From the NCBI GenBank assembly GCA_947488755.1, contig CANLAD010000001.1, positions 2,799,501 to 2,863,500 on the forward strand: a stretch of 64,000 nucleotides of DNA. Direction: 5' to 3'. Origin of the DNA: an uncultured Erythrobacter sp. (GTDB lineage: Bacteria > Pseudomonadota > Alphaproteobacteria > Sphingomonadales > Sphingomonadaceae). The notes beneath the pieces are model-generated. The model did no database searches, was not told the origin of the DNA, and saw nothing but the letters and a program-made list of their open reading frames with translations. A program made the position numbers and the translations under genes. Of the stretch, positions 28,866 through 38,098 are shown in pieces. Every line of letters starts with the position of its first letter. The first letter of the stretch is position 1.

Positions 28866-29819
28866 ATGCCCACACAGCCCGCGATCCGGATCGATAACAT
28901 CGTCAAGCGCTATGCCCCGCCGCCAGCGGCGAAAGGAGTTGATGCGCAGGGCAAACTGGCGCTCAAGGGAGTGAGCTTCGATGTGCCCGAAGGTTCGATC
29001 TTCGGCCTGCTCGGCCCCAACGGTGCGGGGAAGTCGACACTGATCAATATCCTCGCCGGACTGGTCAACAAGACCAGCGGCTCGGCGGAAATCTGGGGTT
29101 TCGACATCGACACCCAGCGCCGCAATGCCAGCCGCGCGATCGGGATCGTGCCGCAGGAAATCGTTTTCGATCCGTTCTTTACGCCTTACGAAGTGCTTGA
29201 AAACCAGGGCGGCTTTTATGGCATCCCCGCGCGCGATCGGCGCAGCGAGGAATTGCTTGCGGCCGTGCGCCTGGCTGACAAGCGCGATGCCTACGCGCGC
29301 ACCTTGTCCGGCGGGATGAAGCGGCGGCTGCTGGTGGCCAAGGCGATGGTCCATTCGCCGCCGATCCTCGTCCTCGATGAGCCGACCGCGGGCGTCGATG
29401 TCGAACTGCGCCGGCAGCTGTGGGAGCTGGTGCAGGAGTTGAATCGCGACGGCGTGACCGTGGTGCTCACCACCCACTATCTCGAGGAGGCGGAAAATCT
29501 GTGCGATGAGATCGCGATCATCAATCATGGCGAGCTGATTGCGCACAAGCCGACCCGCGAACTCGTCGACATGGCGCGCGAAAAGATCGTCGCCGTGACC
29601 CTGGCAGAGGATCTGGACGCCGCGCCCGCCCATGAAGCCTTTGCCAAGGTCGAGCTCACGGCCCCGCGCGGGGTCGAGGTCACCTATGACAAGGATCAGC
29701 TAAGCGCAGGTCAGGTGCTGGCGATTCTGCAACAGCAGGGCCTCACGATCGAAGACGTCACTACGCGCGAAGCCGATCTGGAAGAGGTGTTCGTGCAGCT
29801 GACCGGAACGAGCGCCTGA
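28866..29819 (+). CDS. ABC transporter ATP-binding protein (ABC-2 exporter type)
   Basis: This 317-residue ATPase has Walker A LLGPNGAGKSTLINIL, the Q-loop GIVPQEIVFDPFFTPYEVLE, the signature TLSGGMKRRLLVAKAM, Walker B ILVLDEPTAGVDVELR and the switch His in LTTHYLEEAENLCDEIA. It resembles the ATPases of drug, polysaccharide or Nod-factor exporters. The family usually has an ABC-2 permease gene directly downstream, but here the next gene is a small zinc protein on the other strand, so its membrane partner is elsewhere or missing. ATG 28866 is preceded by GCCATGCGCC, without a strong ribosome site. Confidence 0.9.
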   Translation: MPTQPAIRIDNIVKRYAPPPAAKGVDAQGKLALKGVSFDVPEGSIFGLLGPNGAGKSTLINILAGLVNKTSGSAEIWGFDIDTQRRNASRAIGIVPQEIVFDPFFTPYEVLENQGGFYGIPARDRRSEELLAAVRLADKRDAYARTLSGGMKRRLLVAKAMVHSPPILVLDEPTAGVDVELRRQLWELVQELNRDGVTVVLTTHYLEEAENLCDEIAIINHGELIAHKPTRELVDMAREKIVAVTLAEDLDAAPAHEAFAKVELTAPRGVEVTYDKDQLSAGQVLAILQQQGLTIEDVTTREADLEEVFVQLTGTSA

Positions 29820-29838
29820 CACGCCCCAGCGATCGCGT

Positions 29839-29997
29839 TCACTGCGAAGCCATGCGCCATTTGCGGTGGGCGATGCGTTCGATGGTCTTGCCGCAATGGC
29901 GGCATTGTCCGGTGTAGTTGCGCCCATCCCATTCGACCTCCCGGCGCACCGGATCGTGGTGGTTTATCCGGCAAAGGACAGCTGAAACTAGTGACAT
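29839..29997 (-). CDS. Small zinc-ribbon-like protein, 52 residues
   Basis: This short gene begins MSLVSAVLCRINHHDPVRRE, followed by VEWDGRNYTGQCRHCGKTIE and RIAHRKWRMASQ. CRHC is a zinc-knuckle pair, with a further Cys9 and His13/His14 as possible ligands. The reading frame is complete (ATG 29997, TGA 29841-29839) and the codon use matches neighbours. I infer a conserved small zinc-binding protein. It fills the gap between the ABC ATPase gene and nadB. Confidence 0.6.
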   Translation of the reverse strand: MSLVSAVLCRINHHDPVRREVEWDGRNYTGQCRHCGKTIERIAHRKWRMASQ

Positions 29998-30273
29998 AGA
30001 TGCGACCCTCGCCTCGAATTAGATACTCAACCCGGTCCTCACCCTTTTCGCTTACGTGCCGCCCGTCACCGGACGGCCTGTCAAGCGCATCACGGCTTTC
30101 ACAGCCGTTTTTCTTGACCGAGAATGGCCGCGCCTGCTCGTGCGTGCAAATGGTTTGCGATGAACGAGATGGAGGCGTCGGCTGCACGGGGCTGAGCGTA
30201 GCCGAACCGCTTGCCACACAGGGAAGTCGCGGTGGTCTTGCCTTGGCCTGCGCACCGCTGCAAGGCACTGATT

Positions 30274-31875
30274 ATGAATGATGCGGACATGAACAACCCG
30301 GCTTACGACGTCATCGTGGTCGGATCGGGTGCGGCGGGACTGACAGCCGCGCTGGAGCTGGCGACGCGGCTGAAGGTGCTGGTGCTGGCCAAGGGATCGC
30401 TGACGGGCGGCTCGACCGCGTGGGCGCAGGGTGGGATCGCCGCCGTGCTCGATGCGGGCGACACGTTCGAGAACCATGTGCGCGATACGATGGTTGCAGG
30501 CGCAGGGCTGAACGATCGCGAGGCGGTGGAATTCGTGATCGAGCGCGCGCCTGCCAGCATCGACCGGTTGTGCGAGCTCGGCGTGCCGTTCAACCGCGAT
30601 GACAAGGATCTTCACCTGACGCGCGAGGGCGGGCATTCGCACCGGCGGATCGTCCACGTCGACGATGCGACCGGCTGGGCGGTGCAGTCGGCCCTGCTCA
30701 GAGCCGCGCAGGACAACCCCAACATCACGCTGCTCGGCGGGCGCAGCTGCATCGACTTCATCACCGATCGCCACCGCGAGAATTTCTCCGCCGCTGGCAG
30801 GGTCTGGGGCGTCTACGCACTGAACGAGGAGAACGGTGCGGTCGAGCGGCACGTGGCACGCGCCACGGTTCTGGCGGCAGGCGGTGCCGGGCGCTGCTAC
30901 CTATTCTCCACTGCCCCGCGCGGCGCGACGGGAGACGGCATCGCGATGGCATGGCGAGCGGGCGCGCGCGTTTCCAACATGGAGATGATGCAGTTCCACC
31001 CGACCTGCCTCTACAATTTCGAGGTCAAGAATTTCCTGATTACCGAGGCGGTGCGGGGCGAGGGGGGGCGGCTTTACAATCCGCAGACCGGCAAGCGGTT
31101 CATGGCCTATTACGACCCGGACCGCATGGAGCTGGCCCCGCGCGATGTGGTGGCCCGCGCGATCGATGCCGAGATCAAGCGGTTCGGCCTGGACTTCGTG
31201 CATCTCGATATCAGCCATGCGGGCGCCGACTTCGTGCGCAGCCACTTTCCCACGATCGACGAGAAATTGACCGGGCTTGGCATCGACATGACGAGCGAGC
31301 CGATCCCGGTCGTCCCTGCTCAGCATTACACCTGCGGCGGCGTGGTGGTGGACCTCGCGGCGCGCACCGACCTCCCCGGTCTATGGGCGGCAGGCGAATG
31401 CACCGAAAGCGGGCTGCACGGCGCGAACCGGCTGGCGTCGAACTCACTGCTCGAATGCTTCGTCTTCGGCGAGGCTGCGGCGTCCGACATTCTTGAGCGC
31501 TGGGACACGCTGGGCGAACCGCCCGCGATCAAGGCGTGGGACGCGACCCGCGTGACCGACAGCGACGAAATGGTCGTCATCAAGCAGAACTGGACCGAGA
31601 TCCGCCGCTTCATGTGGAATTATGTCGGCATCGTGCGCACCACCAAGCGCCTGGAACGCGCCGCCAACCGCATCGCACTGCTGAAGCAGGAGGTGGAGGA
31701 CTATTACGGCAGCTTCGTCGTCACCACCGATCTGATCGAATTGCGCAACCTGCTGCAGGCCGCAGAACTGATCGTGCGCTCGGCGCTGGAGCGCAAGGAG
31801 AGCCGGGGGCTGCACTACACGCTGGATTATCCGGAAACGGATGAGGAAGCGCGCGATACGGTGCTGGTGCCTTGA
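30274..31875 (+). CDS. nadB: L-aspartate oxidase
   Basis: This 533-residue FAD enzyme oxidises aspartate to iminoaspartate, the first step of de novo NAD synthesis. It has the dinucleotide-binding motif DVIVVGSGAAGLTAALELA, GGSTAWAQGGIAAV, HSHRRIVHVDDATG, MEMMQFHPTCLYN, TEAVRGEGGRLYN, APRDVVARAIDAEI, HYTCGGVVVD and LHGANRLASNSLLE. It is full length. Start ATG 30274 (MNDADMNNPAYD) or ATG 30289; the longer frame to 30211 is unlikely. nadA and nadC are not in the window. Confidence 0.96.
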   Translation: MNDADMNNPAYDVIVVGSGAAGLTAALELATRLKVLVLAKGSLTGGSTAWAQGGIAAVLDAGDTFENHVRDTMVAGAGLNDREAVEFVIERAPASIDRLCELGVPFNRDDKDLHLTREGGHSHRRIVHVDDATGWAVQSALLRAAQDNPNITLLGGRSCIDFITDRHRENFSAAGRVWGVYALNEENGAVERHVARATVLAAGGAGRCYLFSTAPRGATGDGIAMAWRAGARVSNMEMMQFHPTCLYNFEVKNFLITEAVRGEGGRLYNPQTGKRFMAYYDPDRMELAPRDVVARAIDAEIKRFGLDFVHLDISHAGADFVRSHFPTIDEKLTGLGIDMTSEPIPVVPAQHYTCGGVVVDLAARTDLPGLWAAGECTESGLHGANRLASNSLLECFVFGEAAASDILERWDTLGEPPAIKAWDATRVTDSDEMVVIKQNWTEIRRFMWNYVGIVRTTKRLERAANRIALLKQEVEDYYGSFVVTTDLIELRNLLQAAELIVRSALERKESRGLHYTLDYPETDEEARDTVLVP

Positions 31876-31879
31876 GTTA

Positions 31880-31925
31880 CCCCAAATACCGTCATTCCCG
31901 CGAACGCTGGAACCCAGAGCTACGC
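31880..31925. repeat. Dispersed intergenic repeat (REP-like)
   Basis: Just after nadB is CCGTCATTCCCGCGAACGCT followed by GGAACCCAGAGCTACGC, a sequence of the kind repeated many times in intergenic regions of sphingomonad genomes, with the imperfect palindrome TTCCCGCGAACGCTGGAA. Copy number cannot be judged from one window. Confidence 0.5.
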
Positions 31926-31987
31926 GGCACAACATCCCGGCGTCCGTTCACCAGCGGTGCAGCGAGCCCCTTGCACAGGCGACAGCC

Positions 31988-32929
31988 ATGATGCGGACCT
32001 CGAATTTCATCACTGCGTGCCTTGCCGCCGCGCTAGCGAGTTCGGCCGCGGTAGCCCAAGAAACCTCGCCCACCCCCAACCAGATCGTCGTCACCGCCCA
32101 GCGTTCCGGGGCGCCGATGTGGACGATCGATACGGACGCCGGCACCATCATCCTGGTCGGCGAGATCCGTGCGGTGCCTGAGGCGACGCCCTGGCGGCCG
32201 GATCGGCTGGAGGAAGCGACCGCGGAGTCCGGTCGGGTGATCCTGCGCGCGCGGCCAAAGATTTCGCCGGGGGATATCCTGCGGCTGATCTTTCGCGGCG
32301 GGCGCTTCACGAAACTGCCCGATGACACGGTCGCCTCCGATTATCTCGACGAAGCGCAGCGGGCGCGCCTTGCCGCGCTCGAGGAACAATACGACAAGGA
32401 TTACGATCGCGGCAGCTTCCTGATGACGGCGTTCGATCTGCTCGCCCGGCGGCTCGATTTCGACGACGACACCACCGACGATGCGACCGAAGTGGTCGAG
32501 GAGGCCGCCGAGGACGCGGATGTCCCCATCACCCGGCCCGCGCGCTTTCGCGGTGAAGACCTGCTCGACAATCTCGCCGAGGCCGATCCCGCCAGCCACA
32601 TTCCCTGCCTCGAGGCGGCGATGACCGCGACCGAAACCGGGCCTTCGATCATCGAGCAGCGCGGCGCGGACTGGCGGCGCTATGATGTGCCCGCCGTCAT
32701 GGCCAATCCGCTTGAAATCGCGCTCGGCCAATGCTGGCCCTGGGCGGACCCGGAACTGGGCGAGGAGATTCGCGATATCTGGACCGGAGCGATCGCCGAT
32801 GCCGCGGCGAGCGAGGGCGTGACGCTGGCTGTCGTGCCGCTACGGGTGCTGGCTGAGGAACAGGGCGTGCTCGACCAGCTTGAGGGCCGCGGCTTCGACA
32901 TTTTCGGTCCCGACTGGCGCGGGAACTGA
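31988..32929 (+). CDS. TraB/GumN family protein, metal-site motif missing
   Basis: This 313-residue exported protein has a signal peptide (MMRTSNFITACLAAALASSA, cleavage near AVA-QE). The layout is that of TraB/GumN proteins: APMWTIDTDAGTIILVG, VPEATPW, a central helical domain and HIPCLEAAM, then a C-terminal VPLRVLAEEQGVLDQLEGRG. The family motif is normally GTIH after the second strand; here it reads GEIR, so the histidine is absent. There is also an acidic insertion (DDDTTDDATEVVEEAAEDAD). It may be a non-catalytic relative. Confidence 0.7.
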   Translation: MMRTSNFITACLAAALASSAAVAQETSPTPNQIVVTAQRSGAPMWTIDTDAGTIILVGEIRAVPEATPWRPDRLEEATAESGRVILRARPKISPGDILRLIFRGGRFTKLPDDTVASDYLDEAQRARLAALEEQYDKDYDRGSFLMTAFDLLARRLDFDDDTTDDATEVVEEAAEDADVPITRPARFRGEDLLDNLAEADPASHIPCLEAAMTATETGPSIIEQRGADWRRYDVPAVMANPLEIALGQCWPWADPELGEEIRDIWTGAIADAAASEGVTLAVVPLRVLAEEQGVLDQLEGRGFDIFGPDWRGN

Positions 32930-33176
32930 CCGCTAAGACAGGCGCGGATGCCGTTCGTCGAGACATATGGCACGCATATCGTCTTCGCGCGCGCTTCCGC
33001 AGAAGCGTAATTGATCGAACCGCGCGTTTTTGCACAGTGGCTATCGACGCGAAGGGCTTCCAACAACCCGAGCGTCCGATCGACCACTAATGCCGACGCT
33101 TGCGGGTATGGGCTGATGCCCTGCTGCTCGACGTTTTACGGCCGATCATCCCGAACGAACACGAGAGGATGATCAC

Positions 33177-33707
33177 ATGAAAACCTTTGCAAAATACGCC
33201 ATCACTCCCGCTGCCGCGCTTGCCGGGGCGGTGCTGCTCTCGGCCCCGGCCTATGCCGGCGAGCGCAGCAATACCGCGACCGCTGCAAAAGCCGACGACA
33301 TCGTGGTGCTTTCGAAAGCCAAGATGAAAGCATGGCAGGCGCGCACGACGCGCGCATTGGATCGCGCGCTTGAGCGCAGCCCGATCGAACGCACTGCTGT
33401 CCCCGGATCAGGCATCGTCCAGGTGGGCTTCACCCTGGGTGCGGATGGGCGCGCCGAGGATGTCGAAATCTATGGCAGCAGCGCCGACAGGATCGCGGAA
33501 AAGTCAGCGATGCACGCCGTGCGGCGGCTTCGGACACTCCAGGACGTGCCCGTATCCAACAAGATGAACGCACGCTTCCTTGCGAACATTATCTTCGCTG
33601 ATGATCACACGCAGTATCGCAAGCTGGCGAAGACACTCGAAGTTTCGGAGCGCGCGCGGCTCGCTTCGGGAGCGGCGGAAAGCGGTTACATCGCTGTCGG
33701 GGGTTAG
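33177..33707 (+). CDS. Secreted TonB C-terminal domain-like protein
   Basis: This 176-residue protein has a signal peptide (MKTFAKYAITPAAALAGAVL, cleavage near AYA-GE). The mature C-terminal half, GSGIVQVGFTLGADGRAEDV, then EIYGSSADRIAEKSAMHAVR and LRTLQDVP, follows the TonB_C pattern in which an added strand meets a partner. There is no membrane anchor or proline-rich linker, so it is not a classical TonB. Start ATG 33177 follows GAGAGGATGATCAC. Confidence 0.65.
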   Translation: MKTFAKYAITPAAALAGAVLLSAPAYAGERSNTATAAKADDIVVLSKAKMKAWQARTTRALDRALERSPIERTAVPGSGIVQVGFTLGADGRAEDVEIYGSSADRIAEKSAMHAVRRLRTLQDVPVSNKMNARFLANIIFADDHTQYRKLAKTLEVSERARLASGAAESGYIAVGG

Positions 33708-33900
33708 CAGCCCCTTACCCCCGTTCCGCCCGCGACCGGGCGGGTCGACCGTCCCGTCTCGAAGGCTTCGTGCCCAAGGGGCGGGGCGGTCCCATCGTTT
33801 GAGGGGGTCTGCAGGGCGCGCTTGATCTGGTCCGCCAATTCGGCAACGGGTTCCGGCTCGGATGCGCGCCAAGATGGCGTGCAAAGAAGGAGCCGCGCCC

Positions 33901-34794
33901 TTGCCTCATATCGCTGCGAACGGTCTTAACCTGTTTTACGAAGAGCATGGAAACCGCGACCACCCGCCGATGCTTCTGGTCATGGGGCTCGGCGCGCAGA
34001 TGACGCTGTGGCCCGACGAACTGGTCGAGGCGCTGGCCGATCGAGGCTTTCGCGTCATCCGCTACGACAATCGCGATATCGGCCTGTCGGACAAGCTGGA
34101 GGGTGCGCGCGCTCCGGGGCTCAAGTGGCAGGTCATCCGGCAAAAGCTCGGCGTTCCGGCCAGGGTACCTTACACCTTGCGAAACATGGCCGATGACGGA
34201 ATGGCGCTGCTCGATGCGCTGGAGATCGAGCGCGCGCATGTGGTTGGCGCATCGATGGGCGGGATGATCGCGCAATTGATGGCGGTGCATCATGCTGAGC
34301 GGTTGCTCTCGCTCACCTCGATCATGTCGACCACCGGCAATCCCAAGCTGCCACAGGCGGAAAAGCACGCGATGGATGCGCTGGTCGCGCCGGTAACATC
34401 GCTCAAAGAAGAGGATCTGGTCGAACACGGGATCAACATTCAGCGCAATATCGGCAGCCCCGGCTACCCGCCCGATCCTGATCGCCAGCGTGAGCGGGTC
34501 CGGGCGAGCGTGCGGCGCAGCGTGTATCCCGCCGGGCTGCCGCGCCAACTCGCCGCGATCATCGACGATGGCGATCGGCGCGGGCGGCTGGCAAGCATAA
34601 CCACGCCGACGCTGGTGCTGCATGGCGAGGCCGACCCGCTGGTCAAGCTGGAAGCTGGCCACGACACCGCAGCGCATATTCCCGGCGCGAAGCTGGTCAC
34701 GATCCCGGGTTGGGGGCACGATCTCCCGCTCGAACTGACCGACCGCATCGCGGACGAGATTGCGGGCCATGCCAAGGGGGCCGCGGAAGCCTGA
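33901..34794 (+). CDS. Alpha/beta hydrolase
   Basis: This 297-residue alpha/beta-fold hydrolase shows oxyanion region VMGLGAQMTLWPDE, RYDNRDIGLSDK, the nucleophile elbow GASMGGMIAQ (Ser), the acid LHGEADPLVKLEAG (Asp) and a C-terminal His in GWGHDLPLEL. The substrate is unknown; the RYDNRDIGLS type is common among esterases and haloperoxidase-like enzymes. AAGGAG at 33887-33892 lies 8 nt before TTG 33901, and the homologous region starts there, so TTG is preferred over the in-frame ATG at 33874. Confidence 0.85.
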   Translation: MPHIAANGLNLFYEEHGNRDHPPMLLVMGLGAQMTLWPDELVEALADRGFRVIRYDNRDIGLSDKLEGARAPGLKWQVIRQKLGVPARVPYTLRNMADDGMALLDALEIERAHVVGASMGGMIAQLMAVHHAERLLSLTSIMSTTGNPKLPQAEKHAMDALVAPVTSLKEEDLVEHGINIQRNIGSPGYPPDPDRQRERVRASVRRSVYPAGLPRQLAAIIDDGDRRGRLASITTPTLVLHGEADPLVKLEAGHDTAAHIPGAKLVTIPGWGHDLPLELTDRIADEIAGHAKGAAEA

Positions 34795-35286
34795 AAAGCT
34801 GCGCGTAGAGCGTCCCGCCAAAGTGCACACGCAACATCCTTGCGCGCAGCTTGGCGAAAGATTCACGCGTTGATTCCAATGATTCAATCACCATCTTTTT
34901 CTTCACAGATGCATTTTGACTCTTGCGCTTGCGTCGACTCAAGCTTGGTCCACGCGTCGCGGCGTGCCAGCCTGGCAACACACCTGCCTTTCCGATCGAA
35001 TCAGGGTTAATCACCCGTTGACCGGATTCGGCGTCTCGCCCATCATCTAGTCGTTCGGTTCAATGCGGACCCCCAACCCTTGTGGCTCCTCAAAAGCGTC
35101 TGGTGGACGTGAAGGGGGAAGGATTCGCAGAGGTCGAGGCATTCGATGAGGATCGAAACGGGCATTTCGTGAAGCGCGCTTTGGTCTTCCGGTCGAAGTG
35201 CGAAGGTGTGGAACAAAATTGGAACGAATGTGCTATTGCGGGCATGGGCCGCAGGTGTGATTCGATTTGAAACAAGCGGGGCTGTT
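34795..35286 (+). promoter_or_regulatory. nrdA upstream region, candidate CtrA-type half site
   Basis: The nearly 500-bp region between the hydrolase and nrdA has no convincing gene. TTAA-N7-TTGA at 35007-35021 is one mismatch from the CtrA consensus TTAA-N7-TTAA used in alphaproteobacterial cell-cycle control. I find no NrdR box or cobalamin riboswitch here. The functional reading is tentative. Confidence 0.3.
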
Positions 35287-37344
35287 ATGGATTTCAAGGC
35301 GAGCGATGACGTGCAGAACGAAGTTGCCGATACCAACGAGGCGGGTGGCAGCGACGCGGGCGAAATGGTGAGCGCGGACGCAGCGCAAAAGAAGGCGATG
35401 ACGATGGACAAGTCCGACACCGGCACCGATGCCCTGGTGGCAGCGAAAGGCGCAGAAGCGCTCGCTGGCGCGATGAGCGCGGCGGCTGAGGAGGCCAAGG
35501 CGCAAGCGGCCACGCCCGACAGTAAGAAGGTCAATCCGCGCCGGTTCACTATCACGACCGACGGTGCGCGTGATGCGAACCTCACCGAATTCGGCAAGGA
35601 AACGCTGACCGATCGCTACCTCCTGCCCGGCGAAAGCTATCAGGATCTGTTCGCGCGCGTCGCCGATGCCTATGCCGACGATGAGAGCCACGCCCAGCGC
35701 CTTTACGATTACATCTCCAACTTGTGGTTCATGCCGGCCACCCCGGTGCTGTCGAACGGCGGCACCAATCGCGGCCTGCCGATCAGCTGCTATCTCAATT
35801 CCGTGTCCGACAGCCTCAACGGCATCGTCGACACCTGGAACGAGAATGTCTGGCTCGCGTCGAAGGGCGGCGGGATCGGCACCTATTGGGGCAATGTGCG
35901 CGGGATTGGCGAGCCGGTCGGCCTCAACGGCAAGACCAGCGGCATCATTCCGTTCGTGCGCGTTATGGACTCGCTCACGCTGGCGATCAGCCAGGGCTCG
36001 CTGCGGCGCGGATCGGCGGCGTGCTATCTCGACGTGTCGCACCCCGAGATCGAAGAATTCCTCGAAATCCGTAAGCCGTCGGGCGACTTCAATCGCAAGG
36101 CGCTGAACCTTCACCACGGTGTCTTGCTGACCGACGAGTTCATGGAGGCCGTGCGCGACGGGGCCGAATTCGAGCTCAAATCGCCCAAGACCGGCGAAGT
36201 TCGTTCCACCGTCAATGCGCGTTCGCTATTCCAGAAACTGGTCGAAACACGGCTGGCGACCGGCGAGCCCTATATCGTGTTCAATGACACGGTGAACCGC
36301 ATGATGCCCAAGCATCACCGCGAGCTGGGTCTGAAAGTGTCGACCTCGAACCTTTGCAGCGAAATCACCCTGCCGACCGGGATCGACCATCTCGGCAATG
36401 ATCGCACGGCGGTGTGCTGCCTGTCCTCGCTCAACCTGGAAAAGTGGGAAGAGTGGAACGGCGACAAGCAGTTCATCGAGGACGTGATGCGCTTCCTCGA
36501 CAACGTGCTGCAGGACTATATCGATCGCGCACCGGACGAGATGGCGCGCGCCAAGTATTCCGCCGAGCGCGAGCGTTCGGTCGGGCTGGGTGTCATGGGC
36601 TTCCACTCCTTCCTGCAGGCGAAGGGGCTGGGCTTTGAAAGCGCGATGGCCAAGGCACTGAACCTCAAAATGTTCAAGCATATTCAGGCCAAGGCGTCCG
36701 AAGCCTCGATGTTGCTTGCGCAGGAGCGTGGCCCGTGCCCCGATGCTGCTGAAATGGGCGCGATGGAGCGTTTTTCGTGCAAGATGGCGATCGCGCCGAC
36801 CGCCTCGATCAGCATCATCTGTGGCGGCACGAGCGCGTGCATCGAGCCGATCCCGGCGAACATCTACACGCACAAGACGCTGTCGGGCAGCTTCATCGTC
36901 AAGAACCCGTATCTGGAAAAGGTGCTGGACAAGAAGAGCAAGAACTCGACCAATATCTGGAATTCGATCCTCGAAAAGGGCGGCAGCGTGCAGCACCTCG
37001 ATTTCCTGACCGCCGAGGAAAAGGCGAGCTTCAAGACCAGCTTCGAGATCGACCAGCGCTGGCTGCTCGAATTCGCCGCCGACCGCGCGCCCTATATCGA
37101 TCAGGCGCAGTCGCTGAACCTCTTCATCCCGGCCGATGTCGACAAGTGGGATCTGATGATGCTGCACTTCCAAGCGTGGGAGAAGGGCATCAAGTCGCTC
37201 TACTACCTGCGCTCGAAGTCGGTGCAGCGCGCAGGCTTTGCGGGCGGCGTCGAAGCGGACAACACGGGCGAGGCCGCAAAGATCGAACTCAGCGCCGCGG
37301 CAGGCGAGCAGACCGATTACGAGGAATGCCTGAGCTGTCAGTGA
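35287..37344 (+). CDS. nrdA: Ribonucleoside-diphosphate reductase alpha subunit (class Ia type)
   Basis: This 685-residue catalytic subunit reduces ribonucleotides to deoxyribonucleotides. Motifs are MPATPVLSNGGTNRGLPISC (first active-site Cys), GGIGTYWGNVR, STSNLCSEITLP (NxCxE radical site), CCLSSLNLEKW, APTASISIICGG and the C-terminal redox pair CLSCQ. The first about 80 residues are Ala/Asp/Glu/Lys-rich and low-complexity; the fold begins near VNPRRFTITTDGARD. I see no N-terminal ATP-cone (overall activity site). Start ATG 35287. It is followed by a strong terminator and is not in an operon with nrdB, which is 1.65 kb downstream. Confidence 0.96.
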   Translation: MDFKASDDVQNEVADTNEAGGSDAGEMVSADAAQKKAMTMDKSDTGTDALVAAKGAEALAGAMSAAAEEAKAQAATPDSKKVNPRRFTITTDGARDANLTEFGKETLTDRYLLPGESYQDLFARVADAYADDESHAQRLYDYISNLWFMPATPVLSNGGTNRGLPISCYLNSVSDSLNGIVDTWNENVWLASKGGGIGTYWGNVRGIGEPVGLNGKTSGIIPFVRVMDSLTLAISQGSLRRGSAACYLDVSHPEIEEFLEIRKPSGDFNRKALNLHHGVLLTDEFMEAVRDGAEFELKSPKTGEVRSTVNARSLFQKLVETRLATGEPYIVFNDTVNRMMPKHHRELGLKVSTSNLCSEITLPTGIDHLGNDRTAVCCLSSLNLEKWEEWNGDKQFIEDVMRFLDNVLQDYIDRAPDEMARAKYSAERERSVGLGVMGFHSFLQAKGLGFESAMAKALNLKMFKHIQAKASEASMLLAQERGPCPDAAEMGAMERFSCKMAIAPTASISIICGGTSACIEPIPANIYTHKTLSGSFIVKNPYLEKVLDKKSKNSTNIWNSILEKGGSVQHLDFLTAEEKASFKTSFEIDQRWLLEFAADRAPYIDQAQSLNLFIPADVDKWDLMMLHFQAWEKGIKSLYYLRSKSVQRAGFAGGVEADNTGEAAKIELSAAAGEQTDYEECLSCQ

Positions 37345-37378
37345 GACTGGGTCGCCACGGACACGTCACGCAGCAAAA

Positions 37379-37417
37379 GACCCCGCGAGCAAAAGCGCTT
37401 CGCGGGGTCACTTTTTT
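37379..37417 (+). terminator. Rho-independent terminator of nrdA
   Basis: GACCCCGCGA, an 11-nt loop region, TCGCGGGGTC and then ACTTTTTT: a perfect 10-bp stem with a T-run, 35 bp after the nrdA stop codon. Confidence 0.92.
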
Positions 37418-37445
37418 AACCCTTCTGCGGCATTGACTGGACACC

Positions 37446-37796
37446 ATGATCCAGGCCCGCCGCTCCAATCGCGTTCGTATTCGTGCTCCAGGTTCGGTTA
37501 CCACCGGGCTGGGAGCGAAATGGGACGTCGAGCTCGACGATCTTTCGCCCAGCGGATGCCGTGTCGAGGATCCGCGCCACGGACTCAAGCTGGGTGAGCA
37601 TGTGCGGTTGCTCATCGCGGGCACCGGGCCGCATCGCGCCGAAGTGGCCTGGCGCCAGAACGACCGCGTCGGGCTCGAATTCTTTCAGCCCATCGCCGAA
37701 AAGACCTTCGAGCTTTTGGCTAAAGAAGACTGGGGCGGGGCGCGCGCCGCCGACAAGGGCAATTCCGGCGGCTCGACGGTGCGGCGGGTGGTATAA
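37446..37796 (+). CDS. PilZ domain protein
   Basis: This 116-residue cytosolic protein is a single PilZ domain, a receptor for cyclic di-GMP. The RxxxR part (RRSNRVRIR) is at residues 5-13, and the second motif LDDLSPSGCRVED matches (D/N)xSxxG. A C-terminal hydrophobic strand VGLEFF follows. It has no attached output domain, so it would act through a partner protein. It lies alone behind the nrdA terminator. Confidence 0.85.
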   Translation: MIQARRSNRVRIRAPGSVTTGLGAKWDVELDDLSPSGCRVEDPRHGLKLGEHVRLLIAGTGPHRAEVAWRQNDRVGLEFFQPIAEKTFELLAKEDWGGARAADKGNSGGSTVRRVV

Positions 37797-37915
37797 GCCG
37801 AGCACCTGCCAAAAGCTGCGATTGCGCGACACGCAATCTAGCCTGACACCGTTAACTGTGCCATCATCCTTACACACGCCTGCTATGGCGCGGCGTGCTG
37901 TGAAGGATTGATATC

Positions 37916-38098
37916 ATGTCGCCATTTTTGTGGATCGCCGTTTTGGGCACCGTTTTCGGGCTCGCATTTCTGGGCAACGGTCTGCGGCTCTCCGCCGGAC
38001 CTGAGGGTCACGCCGCCAATGCCGGACGATTGCACATCGCGATGGCGGGGATATTCGTGCCGGTCCTGTGGGTGATCGTGCTCCTGTCGTTCCTGTGA
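37916..38098 (+). CDS. Small membrane protein, 60 residues
   Basis: Two hydrophobic segments (FLWIAVLGTVFGLAFLGNGL and AMAGIFVPVLWVIVLLSFL) are linked by a short polar loop. No family is recognised. Its TGA overlaps the GTG start of the next gene (GTGA at 38095), so the two are translated together. Confidence 0.6.
   Translation: MSPFLWIAVLGTVFGLAFLGNGLRLSAGPEGHAANAGRLHIAMAGIFVPVLWVIVLLSFL

Noticed and set aside
34795-35286. Cobalamin riboswitch before nrdA
   Set aside because: No B12-box-like conserved sequence is visible, and the enzyme is class Ia, which does not use cobalamin.
35233-36117. 294-residue minus-strand ORF over nrdA
   Set aside because: Antisense to conserved nrdA motifs; no support as a gene.
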